From: Erigeron canadensis
Taxonomy: Eukaryota; Streptophyta; Magnoliopsida; Asterales; Asteraceae
DNA length: 64,000 nucleotides
Assembly: GCF_010389155.1 (NCBI RefSeq)
Contig: NC_057762.1
Span: 6,931,513-6,995,512, forward strand
Direction of reading: 5' to 3'
Position 1 is the first letter of the stretch. Every line of letters begins with the position of its first letter. The translations under genes were made by a program, and so were the position numbers. A model generated the notes under the pieces. It worked only from the letters and a program-made list of their open reading frames with translations. It made no database searches and was not told where the DNA came from. Shown piece after piece: positions 24,132 through 33,758 of this stretch.

Positions 24132-24249
24132 TCATTGCCACGTTGGTAACTCGACATATCTACACTCCATAACTCCAGCTTGGTGTCCTATAAATCCAGC
24201 CATGCAATGTGCTGTAGCAAAAGCCAACAAGTATCTAGAATCACAAATC
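24132..24249 (-). pseudogene. Possible exon fragment resembling plant 6-phosphofructokinase
   Basis: An AG acceptor at 24250-24251 opens a 39-codon frame ending in TGA (24132-24134). It reads LLAFATAHCMAGFIG, then a Gly, a basic residue and a Leu-Pro pair in the spacing seen near the C-terminus of plant ATP-dependent phosphofructokinases (LLAQ-SAVHGAMAG-YTG pattern from family knowledge). No neighbouring exons are recognisable, so if real it is a stray or captured fragment. The similarity is short and unverified. Confidence 0.3.
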
Positions 24250-24504
24250 CTGTAAAAAAATAATAGAAACATATTGATAATATAATCTTTAGTAATGATT
24301 ATCACCTACCTTGTTAAAGAAAAATGAAAGCTTCAAACCATTTGCTTCTAAAGAACCTGGATCTAGATGTATTTGCACATGAAAAATAAAAGAAATAAAT
24401 AAGTAGTAGAAGACAAAGATAGAACCAATTTCTAGAGAAATTAATTGTGGCATTATTTAACAGGCCACATACCCCGACCACGGAATATTCTGTAATCCGA
24501 CCAC

Positions 24505-24680
24505 CCCTCTTTAGGAGCGACAGTCGCTCCTAAAGGGTAGACCCATTAATTGCTCGCGGACACCTATGTATATACCCGTTGGACCGTTGACCCGTCATAC
24601 CCCCTCTTTAGGAGCGACGGTCGCTCCTAAAGGGGTGCATTAAACCTCTTCTTTAGGAGCGACGGTCGCTCCTAAAGGGG
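24505..24680. repeat. Three subterminal GGAGCGAC hairpins at the MULE left end
   Basis: The palindrome CTTTAGGAGCGAC-N-GTCGCTCCTAAAG occurs at about 24509-24535, 24605-24632 and 24651-24678. Half-sites TTTAGGAGCGACC recur at about 24841, 24933 and 24966. Matching hairpins sit at the right end. Likely transposase-binding or hairpin-forming subterminal repeats (inference). Confidence 0.8.
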
Positions 24681-25132
24681 TCCCTCGAATAAATAAAAAC
24701 CGATCGATCCCTCCTTCTTCTTCATCAGTTTCTCCATACTCCTACTCCTACTCCATATTTTCCGATTTTCTCTTCTCCTTTCCAACCGATCCAACCCCTC
24801 TCTCCCCCATATTTTCCGGCCAAGATATTCTGGTGAGGCTTTAGGAGCGACCCGTCGTTACCTCTTTCGTAAACCCCAACCGATCCAACCCCCCTCTCCC
24901 CCATATTTTCCGGCCAAGGTATTCCGGTGAGGCTTTAGGAGCGACCCACTTTTTCAGTGAGGCTTTAGGAGCGACCCGTCGTTATCCCTTTCCGAACGTC
25001 GAAGTAAGTTTTATTTTTTTTTTTTTATTTCGTATCTATTAATTTGCTATATAGTATATGTATTAGTTTGATGTTATTCTTGTTATGCATAAATGTATTA
25101 TGATCGATCTTATATGGCCATAGATTTAACGT

Positions 25133-25192
25133 ATTGTTGTTGTTGTGTTGTTGTTGTTGTTGTTCTTGTTGTTGTTGTTGTTTTTGTTATGT
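25133..25192. repeat. TTG-rich microsatellite
   Basis: GTTGTTGTT-type simple repeat of roughly 60 bp inside the MULE. Confidence 0.7.
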
Positions 25193-25319
25193 AAAAATGT
25201 TTGTAAAAAAGTGTAAATAATATAAAATGTAAAAAAAGTGTATTACATAGTATATAAAAAATATATTTTAAAAAAAGTTTATAAAAGTTTGTACTAGAAA
25301 ATGTTTGTATTAGAAAATA

Positions 25320-26221
25320 TAAAAATGTATAAATAAAAAAGGTATTAAAAATAAGTATAAAAAGATATTAAAACATATATTGAAAAAGTAGTAGTACAAA
25401 AGACATATAAAAAATTAAGTTAAAAAAAAATTGTTAAAAAAGTTGATATAAAAAGTATTATAATACGTGTATTATTTATGTAGATATAAGAAGAATGCTA
25501 GGAAAATGTATAAGTAAAAAAAGTATTAAAACATAAGTATAAAAAGATATTAAAACATATTTGAAAAAGTAGTAGTACAAAAGACATATAAAAAATTAAG
25601 TTAAAAAAAGTTGTTAAAAAAGTTGATATAAAAGTATTATAATACGTGTATTATTTATGTAGATATAAGAAAAATGCTAGGAAAATGTATAAGTAAAAAA
25701 ATTATTAAAACATAAGTATAAAAAGATATTATAACATATATTGAAAAAGTAGTAGTACAAAAGTCATATAAAAAATTAAGTTAAAAAAAAGTTGTTAAAA
25801 AAGTTGATATAAAAAGTATTATAATACGTGTATTATTTATGTAGATATAAGAAAAATGCTAGGAAAATGTATAAGTAAAAAAGTATTAAAACATAAGTAT
25901 AAAAAGATATTATAACATATATTGAAAAAGTAGTAGTACAAAAGTCATATAAAAAATTAAGTTAAAAAAAAGTTGTTAAAAAAGTTGATATAAAAAGTAT
26001 TATAATACGTGTATTATTTATGTAGATATAAGAAAAATGCTAGGAAAATGTATAAGTAAAAAAAGTATTAAAACATAAGTATAAAAAGATATTATAACAT
26101 ATATTGAAAAAATAGTAGTACAAAAGTCATATAAAAAATTAAGTTAAAAAAAAAGTTGTTAAAAAAGTTGATATAAAAAGTATTATAATACGTGTATTAT
26201 TTATGTAGATATAAGAAAAAT
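25320..26221. repeat. AT-rich minisatellite, about 181-bp unit
   Basis: Units begin with ATGCTAGGAAAATGTATAAG at about 25495, 25673, 25856 and 26036, preceded by a partial, more diverged copy. The last copy is cut at 26220, where ATGCTAGG runs straight into coding sequence of the plus-strand gene. Copies differ by only a few bases, so amplification is recent. Confidence 0.85.
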
Positions 26222-27693
26222 GCTAGGAGCTCACGGCGGCGACGGCGATGGGAGGGATCCGCACCGATCGTGGTGGAAGAAAATATCAGGCTGCAAAAAC
26301 AGCGGTAAGAAAATTGACTTTACATTAAATTTAGTTATGCATTGAAATAATTTTATTCTTATCGTTTAAAGTAACTTATTTATGTTATTGTTACTTATTG
26401 GTTTGTAGGCTCGAAGAAAACACCACCACCACCAAGAGGGGCAGCCAAAAATCTAAAACTTGAGGCTGCCTTGAAGAAAAATGGAGGCCCGTTACCCATG
26501 TACTTCGACTACAAATCAAAGACCTTTCAGTCGATCGGGGACTACGGGGCTATGTACAAATCTTTGTTAGGCTCGTTGATCGGAGATGTCCCCCAGTACT
26601 ACGAGTCATGGGATGATGTGCCTAAGTCTATGAGGGACCATATCTTGGAGGAAGTACAGGTTAGAATATCTTTCTTTTTATATTTTTTTACTTAATATGT
26701 TTTTCAATGATAACCCCGAAAATGCTAACTTGTATTTGTAAACAACGAAGCGCTATTTTGCGATGGACCAGTACTTAGAGCTTGATGAGGACGACCCCAC
26801 CGGAAGGCAGCAAAACTGGCTTTCCGTGCTGATGCAGCTAGCATATATAGGCAGAGAAAGTCAAAATTCAAATCTCAGCATTTTACAGCACGGGGGGGTG
26901 TAGGCTCAGCAGATACCCTGCAGACAGCACCGCCAACTGGTATGGACCCGAAGAGTGGGAGAAACTATTGAGTTTCTATACGAGGGATGACCGGGTGAAG
27001 CGGGCCGAGACAAACAAGACAAACCGGTCCAAACAGGCGGTGGGGACTCAGGGTCGGCGATCTATTTCTCTTGCCCACGATCGGGCGTTGGTACGTTTGG
27101 TTTTAACAAAAGTATACAATTGTTGTGTTTTTTAAATGCTAATTATTTGACATGTTTGCAGGCCAAGCACCATAACGAAAAGAAGGAGGGGCCCCCCCTA
27201 CGTGGGAGTCGACTTGGGCGGCAACCCACAGACTACAACCTCCGGAAGTTGCGGTATATACATAACTTTAAGTTAAATTACTTTTAATTACTGCTCCATT
27301 TATTAAACTTACCTTACTATTTATATGCAGTCCCGTCTGGAAGCTGTGCAGCAGAGACATTCACAGGATCCTGCACCGACACCTCCAACGCAGTTGTTCC
27401 CGGAAGCGTTTGGATCGCGATCCGGACATCAGCGCGGACTAGGGAGGATTCTCAGGGGTTTCGGATCCCATGATTTCCCTGGTGAGTTGCCGCAACCACA
27501 TTATGGACCTCCGGAAGGATCCTCCTCCGGCCCGCGTGCATCCTATTCTGACCCCTCTGCATCCCAACCTTCCGGCTACCATGTTGACTTGAACCACCCT
27601 GGTGATGACTATTTCGACCCCCGCCAGTTATGGGGTGGGAGATCGGCGCATTTTGGACCTCCATCAGGGGATTTGGTAGCTTCTCGGATATGA
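26220..27693 (+). pseudogene. Ptta/En-Spm-type plant transposase-associated gene
   Basis: Exons inferred by splice sites and phase: 26220-26304 (starts MLGAHGGDGDGRDPHRSWW), 26409-26659 (GSKKTPPPPRGAAK ... YYESWDDVPKSMRDHILEEV), about 26750-27090, about 27162-27252, and 27331-27693 (Pro/Gly/Ser-rich tail). The third exon carries KKAL-type features of the Ptta/En-Spm family: IYRQRKSKFKSQHF, NWYGPEEWEKLLSFY and KRAETNKTNRSKQA. These blocks lie in different frames, so at least two frameshifts are present (near 26830 and 26910). The family is usually found with CACTA elements and its function is poorly defined, possibly DNA binding. The start codon lies in the last unit of the adjoining minisatellite. 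It could be a fast-evolving accessory protein of this MULE. Confidence 0.6.
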
Positions 27694-27699
27694 GTGGAT

Positions 27700-28083
27700 T
27701 TTTTAGTGGGACAGGCTCTGTATCCGGACCAGGTGTGGGTGATGATAATGCCGGTGAGGACGACGACGATTCCGATGATTAGACTTTTTTGTTTGTACGA
27801 AATAGGGACATTTTTATAAATACAGTTTGTTATGTACATTTTTATTATTTGTGTTTAATATGGACTTTTTTATTATTTGTGTACTTTTTGTTTATAATGA
27901 TGCTGGACTATCCGGTTTACAAAAATTTAACACCCCAAATTTCGTAGTATTAATATATTATTATAAGTAATATACCAAGTAAAAACATGATAAAGTTATG
28001 AAGTAACACCCCAAGTTTCCTTTAATAAAAAAAAAAGGAAAAAAAAACGGGTAAAACAAAAAACAAATAACTTTATTACAATC
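27700..28083. other. Region between the two convergent MULE genes
   Basis: After the Ptta-like frame, an acidic string (GEDDDDSDD-like) is readable to about 27780 in another frame, perhaps the true C-terminus after a frameshift. The rest is AT-rich 3' sequence shared by both genes. No gene. Confidence 0.5.
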
Positions 28084-31000
28084 CTAATCAGATGAGTCTA
28101 CTGTTCCCATATAGATGGGAGGAGGTTTATTTGCATCTATATATCTATTGTAGGCTAACTGGCGGGGTCCGTACAAATCTTTCCATTTGCTCACGGGAGG
28201 CCTTACACGATCCTGTACCCAATATGCGATCTCCGGGGCCATCGGGTAGTCACCTTCCAACTGCACCATGATATAGTGATTGTGACCCTGTACTAATGCT
28301 ATTGATATGGGCTCTGTCCTAGGCATCTCATCAGGACCATAGGTAAATGGGAACGAAGTCCAACTGGCGGCAGTAGATAAACAGTTAATTACTATACCCA
28401 TCCTGTTGGACAACAACATAGTCCCCATAGTCATGTGCATCCAGTAGGCAGTTGGTCTAAACACCCCTACATAAGACCGCGATAACCCCTCAAAAAGCTC
28501 GCTTCAACCTGTCCCCATCTTGTTAGTTCATCGTAGAATTGTTTGTTATTTTCATACTCCGCCAACATATGTAGTCGGATCCACTCGTAACCTTCGTTTT
28601 CATCGTATCCCAATGCAACAGCAAGTGCCCTGAATCCACAGTTGCCATCACCCCTGACATTAATAATCCCCTTGACGTATGGTCTAAATACATTCGGTAT
28701 GTCGTCAAGGTAACCCTTTATACCCGTCATCTGCAGTGGGCTAGTGTTAGGTGGTGGTACTGGTAGAGCAGCCAATTGCTGCTCAGCTGACATGGGAGAT
28801 ATTGGTGATGGTGCTGGTGCTGCTGGCATCGGAGGTGATGGTGCTGGTGGCATCGAAGGTTGTGTGGGCGTATTGAAAAAATCAAAGTACGATGATGGTG
28901 CAGCTGGCATCGTAGTGCTAGGACCTGCAGGAAAATAAGTATCGGCACTGAAGAACTGATCCATTAAGCCTGCTGGTGCTGTTGGTGGCACAGGATAGTA
29001 CGCGGGTTCGGCTGCGCCGAACAACTGATCTAAGAATGGGGTTTCGGTTGTAGGCTCATTACTCGGCCCTGCTGTTGAATATTGTGACGATCGGATCAAG
29101 TCATCAATATATCCACGGGTGTCCTCCCGTAATTCGGTGTCAGGCTCCGCGAAACGTGACTGCGTGGGCACATGCTCACTGTGTCTCGCCGGATGAAAGT
29201 CTCTATAGCATGAGCCTGAGTCTGGTGCGGTATCCGGATATTTAGGTATGGTCACGTGCACAGACCTTGACTTTTTCAACTTTGGTGGTGGTGGCATCGG
29301 AGGTGATACGTTCAAGTCTGGCATCTGCAATGAATGAATGAATAATTAAGTTAGATGATAGTATTTAACAAGTAATAATTTGCTAGACTATAATAATATA
29401 CCTTTTTCTTTGACCCAACAGGTCTACCACGTGTTTTCTTTTGGACCTCTGGATCCTTGATTTTGGACCGACCCGGATAGATGAGGTCCTTTATTTTGGA
29501 CATCAAGCTTTTCCTTTGTTTTACGGGTTGTCGTTCCAAGGCAGCAGTAACCTCGCCACAAAAGGCCTCAACAGGCTCGTCATCATCTGAGTCTTTCTTC
29601 ACATTTTCAGGCAGGCAGGTGGACGGGGTTATATCGAGCCTGCACCAAAATGCATCTATCTCATATTCTTGTACACGCCTTCCTGCAGGAATAAAAATAT
29701 TACATTAAGTATTTTTAAGTAAAATGGACCATTTGTATCTGAATGAACTGTACTTACGTTCCTGCATGTATGTTAGAAGTCGACAACTACATGGCAACCC
29801 ACAACTAGCCCATACCGTACACCCGCACTTTGACACGTCCCCTTTTACTGTATTTTTCAGTCGATCAATTTCGTCAACCATAATTTGCAAGGCTACATGG
29901 GAGGCTTTACCGAGCAAATCCTTTAAGCAGGGATAGTTGTGTTTATTTTGATTGTACTGCCTGCAATGTTCCAGTGACCCCTTTATTTCGGTGTATTGCC
30001 CGCTGACAACAGAGTTAACACATTCCACGATTCGGTGGAACGTAAGCCGCTTTTGATGCATAACTGACTTCAGCAAAGAATGCTCGCTTTCAACCCTGTT
30101 GGTAGTGTAGTTACGATAGTTGCGGGTTGGTCGACCCAACATGACACAAATAACTCCTTGTACGAGGCAAGCCACTGTATTTGTAGATACTTATAAAGAT
30201 CTGCAGGAAAATAAAAAGTGATTTAGCTACATGGTTACATCGTAAGCGTTATCATAAAAACAGTATGGGACGGGATGTATATACTTGGTTTATCTGCCAA
30301 AATACTTTTAGCCGCTGCTCATTCTCTGCGTATTCTTTAACCGTGATTGAGTTTACGAGTTGATCCCACCGGTGTCTAAACAAACCATAATCTTTTTTTG
30401 ACCTAAACGATGGGTTGGCATGTAACTCAATATTCCTCCAAATGTGTATTCTACACAGTATCAGCTTTGTTTCCGGCATCACATCCTTAACCGCTTTCAT
30501 GAGGGCCAGATCCCGATCAGTGAGTGCCACACGCACGACGAGGCCTTCTTCGAGCGTCGACCTCAAGCACTGTAACACCCATGTGTATGTCGCATGTTGC
30601 TCATTTTCAATAAGTGCGTGCGCAATGCTGAATGTCTTGCCAGTTGGAGTGACACCCACAATCTCAACAAGCGGCATGTTGTAAACGTTGGTTTTATACG
30701 TGGCGTCTATTTCAATGATCCAAGGAAATGCACGCCATATGTCAAGTGATGTAGGATGTACGAAAAAGAGATTGGTCAAACATCCGGTTTTGCTATCCGT
30801 CGTGTACTGATACGTGTACTGATGGTCAGATAGTAATTGGAGCACGATCTGCAACGGGTAAACAACCAAAGTATAAGGAATTCGTATTTTTTTAAAAAAT
30901 AAACATATAGTTATATGATCCACATGCAGGTATGTTTCTTATTTCACCTGCATTCGAGTTTCCCCTCGTTGTTGGGCGTGCTTTAGCCGGTGTTGCCGCA

Positions 31001-32244
31001 GGTAGTTAGAAATGTCTTGTGAACGGGTCAAGATACCGGGAAATGCATCCTTCAATTGGTCCCTTATGCTATTTGGCCCTAAACCTAGCAATGCCTTTTC
31101 GTCCACAAATTCTTTTTGAACATCGGTTAGTCGTCTTGCGTACGCAATACCTTCCAAATTACAAGCTGATGGATGGTTATGTCGGTGATCTATAACTTCA
31201 ACCCACCAACTATGGTCCTTTGTCAGACGGCCTACCAATTTGAATGGACAGTCAATTTTGGTACTCCCTTTGGGTGCCCGGTTGACCGCTTATCTTTTTT
31301 TCCACCACGGTTGCAAATAAGGACCACCTTTTTAACTTCTCCGCCTTTTGTGACATTTGATCTTCGTGTTACTAACACATAACCAAGCTCCTTTGCCGTT
31401 CTTTTAGCCCAGTCTACCAAATCTATGTGTGTGTCAAACACCTGAAATATTTTATACACTTTTCTTAATACACTTTTTATGCACTTTTTTATAATACATT
31501 TTTTTTAATACACTATTTTATATACTTTTTTATAATCCACTTTCTTATACACTTTTTTATAATACACTTTTTATACACTTTTTTATAATCCACTTTTTTG
31601 TACACTTTTTTTTAACAATCTTTTAATAGCTTTTGTTAATCTACATTTTTACGTACAATTTTTAATATGTTTTTATAAACAATTTTTTATCCGTAGTTTT
31701 AATAATTAGTTTTCTTACATACTTTTATAGCAATATTTTATACACTTTTTCTTAATACACTTTTTATGCACTTTTTTATAATACATTTTTTTTAATACAC
31801 TATTTTATATACTTTTTATAATCCACTTTCTTATACACTTTTTATAATACACTTTTTATACACTTTTTATATCCACTTTTTGTACACTTTTTTTTAACAA
31901 TCTTTTAATAGCTTTTGTTAATCTACATTTTTACGTACAATTTTTAATATGTTTTTATAAACAATTTTTATCCGTAGTTTTAATAATTAGTTTTCTTACA
32001 TACTTTATAGCAACAAATCTAATGAATAATAACAAAATACAATTACTCACAAAATAACAACACAAAAAGTGAAAAAGGTTGGATTATATACATACCTCCT
32101 TGGTATAAAAAACATCGTGATCGTAATCAAATTCATCACGGACATCTGGGGATTCAAATTCGTCATCGGCCTCTTCGTACACAAACTCTTCATTTACACC
32201 TTCCGCGCATTTGGATTTAAGAAAATTTCCTCCAAGCAATCCAT
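28084..32244 (-). pseudogene. FAR1-like MULE transposase fused to an OTU cysteine protease domain
   Basis: Seven inferred exons on the minus strand: 32244-32096, 31441-30948, 30848-30285, 30200-29758, 29682-29402 and 29324-28084 (the last with a frame change near 28470), all with GT-AG borders; an upstream exon is likely. In order: acidic leader; FAR1 DNA-binding domain (LGYVLVTRRSN ... WWVEVIDHRHNHP); MULE transposase core with Asp in EIDATYKT, Asp in ALTDRDLALMKAV, LCRIHIWRNI (C-x-x-H) and Glu in TTNRVESEHSLLKS; SWIM finger (CGCTVWASCGLPCSC); a linker with KKTRGRPVGSKKK (AT-hook-like GRP); a Pro-rich stretch; and an OTU fold with catalytic Cys in RGDGNCGFRALAVALG and His in GHNHYIMVQLEG. 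Frame changes at about 31250, 30100 and 28490 indicate a broken copy or sequence error. OTU enzymes remove ubiquitin; its role in transposons is unknown. Confidence 0.75.
31444..32010. repeat. Intronic AT-rich duplication, about 289-bp unit
   Basis: The block TTAATACACTTTTTATGCAC occurs at about 31463 and again at about 31751, with the following 250 bp nearly the same. The pair fills most of the first resolved intron of the FAR1-OTU gene (31442-32095). Even finer repeats of the type ATACACTTTTT are present. Confidence 0.75.
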
Positions 32245-32284
32245 CTAAAATATAAAAATACTTAACAGTAATAAATGAAAACAA

Positions 32285-32776
32285 ATAAATCAAAATGAAT
32301 GAATATAAACCAATCGAATATCAAAACGATTCAATATCAAAAGGGAAATGTTGCTCCAAGAATGAATATGAAACGAGATTTTATAAACGAAGAATCGTCA
32401 CGGGGAAACAGAAACATTACTGTACGTTTCGTACCAACCCGAAAACAAATAAATCAAAATGAATGAATATAAAACCAATCGAATATCAAAACGATTCAAT
32501 ATCAAAAGGGAAATGTTGCTCCAAGAATGAATATGAAACGAGATTTTATAAACGAAGAATCGTCACGGGGAAACAGAAACATTACTGTACGTTTCGTACC
32601 AACCCGAAAACAATAAATCAAAATGAATGAATATAAACCAATCGAATATCAAAACGATTCAATATCAAAAGGGAAATGTTGCTCCAAGAATGAATATGAA
32701 ACGAGATTTTATAAACGAAGAATCGTCACGGGGAAACAGAAACATTACTGTACGTTTCGTACCAACCCACCCTTTT
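32285..32776. repeat. Three copies of a 164-bp unit at the MULE right end
   Basis: Units containing ACCAATCGAATATCAAAACG and ending GTACGTTTCGTACCAACCC start at about 32297, 32461 and 32625, exactly 164 bp apart. The last one runs into the terminal palindrome. A plus-strand frame through the repeats is not a gene. Confidence 0.85.
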
Positions 32777-32829
32777 GGAGCGACTGTCGCTCCTAAAGGG
32801 TGGGTTGGTACGAAACGTATAGTAATGTT
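32741..32829. repeat. 89-bp near-perfect palindrome at the MULE right end
   Basis: The arms 32741-32784 and 32786-32829 are reverse complements over 44 bases with two mismatches, around a single central T. The inner part is the GGAGCGAC-T-GTCGCTCC hairpin. The left arm is formed by the end of the last 164-bp repeat unit. A further hairpin copy lies at about 32868-32893. Confidence 0.85.
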
Positions 32830-32946
32830 GTCGTATGCTGTCGCCCGTTGTCGTATCCTACTACCCCTTTAGGAGCGACTGTCGCTCCAAAAGGGGTGGT
32901 CGGGTTACATGAGGGGTGGTCGGCTTACACGTCCCCTTATTTAAAA

Positions 32947-33758
32947 GATGCATTGAAAGATGCTGATGCATTGAAAGATGTAAAATTATCTAATTTTTTG
33001 GAAACATGCTTATCTTCTCATATAAGCTATCTATTCCCAATACTAACTAAATATTTATATCCCAATTTGTTGCTAACCGACTTTTCAAACTAGATGATGA
33101 GATCATCAATTAACACTTTTTTAGTCCATTTTTCCTATGTGGATAATCTAGATTATCAACACCTAAGTCTTGCTTAATATTATTAGGAAATACCTATAAT
33201 ACCCTTAAATATCAACTACTTATTTTTTTTTTCTCTCTTAAATCTCAACCACTCATTTTTTTTCCTCAATCCATAAGTTATTTTATTTTTCTAATTTATT
33301 CAAAATCTTTTATCTCAAAAACCATATATCGATAAATTATAAAAAATGTATAAATGTTCTTAAAATTTCATGCTCTTTCACTAGATATGTCATTTGATAT
33401 ACTTTTAACGAATTTTTAAATTCAAATACAAAACCCGTACGACTAAGGCATTTGGCTATCACCATCAATCATTTATCACATATCACCCCACTATGCTCGA
33501 TCGTATATGGTAATTAGTGAGCATTTCATGGATCAACACATTCTTTTTGTCCCGAAAAAATTACAAACAAACAAACACTTGTCTAAATTACTTTCTTCAG
33601 TTTCGCACCATGCATACTTGGTGCTTTTGCACAAACATTTTTCGTACGTCTTCGAGATTCAAAATTAATTATGGAATGAAATGATCAACAAGTGAATGAA
33701 AAGTAAATCGAAAACGGAGAGGATTTTTATTACAATTATTCTTTTTTTGTAAAAAGCA
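32947..33758. other. Region upstream of SABRE, with Helitron-like remnant
   Basis: Holds a diverged copy of the 16412-16818 Helitron interior at about 33185-33460 (shared phrases CAAAATCTTTTATCTCAAAA and TCATGCTCTTTCA) that lacks clear ends. The 250 bp before the SABRE start are AT-rich; I cannot define a TATA box or transcription start. Confidence 0.5.

Larger units (their letters stand above)
24463..32936. mobile_element. 8.5-kb Mutator-like element with FAR1-MULE-OTU and Ptta-like genes
   Basis: Flanked by TTATTTAACA (24453-24462) and TTATTTAAAA (32937-32946), a 10-bp duplication with one change, as expected for MULEs. The ends are inverted relatives: left GTAATCCGACCACCCCT, right on the minus strand GTAACCCGACCACCCCT. 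Both are followed by the hairpin GGAGCGAC-N-GTCGCTCC. Inside are a minus-strand transposase gene (28084-32244) with FAR1, MULE, SWIM and OTU parts, a plus-strand Ptta/En-Spm-like gene (26220-27693) converging on it, and three minisatellites. Several frameshifts suggest the copy is no longer autonomous, but the well-kept target duplication and ends point to a fairly recent insertion. Confidence 0.8.

Noticed and set aside
27452..27839. Minus-strand frames opposite the Ptta-like exon
   Set aside because: Shadows of the Pro/Gly-rich plus-strand exon in GC-richer sequence.
32627..33093. Plus-strand frames across the MULE right end
   Set aside because: They run through the 164-bp repeat and terminal palindrome; no protein signal.
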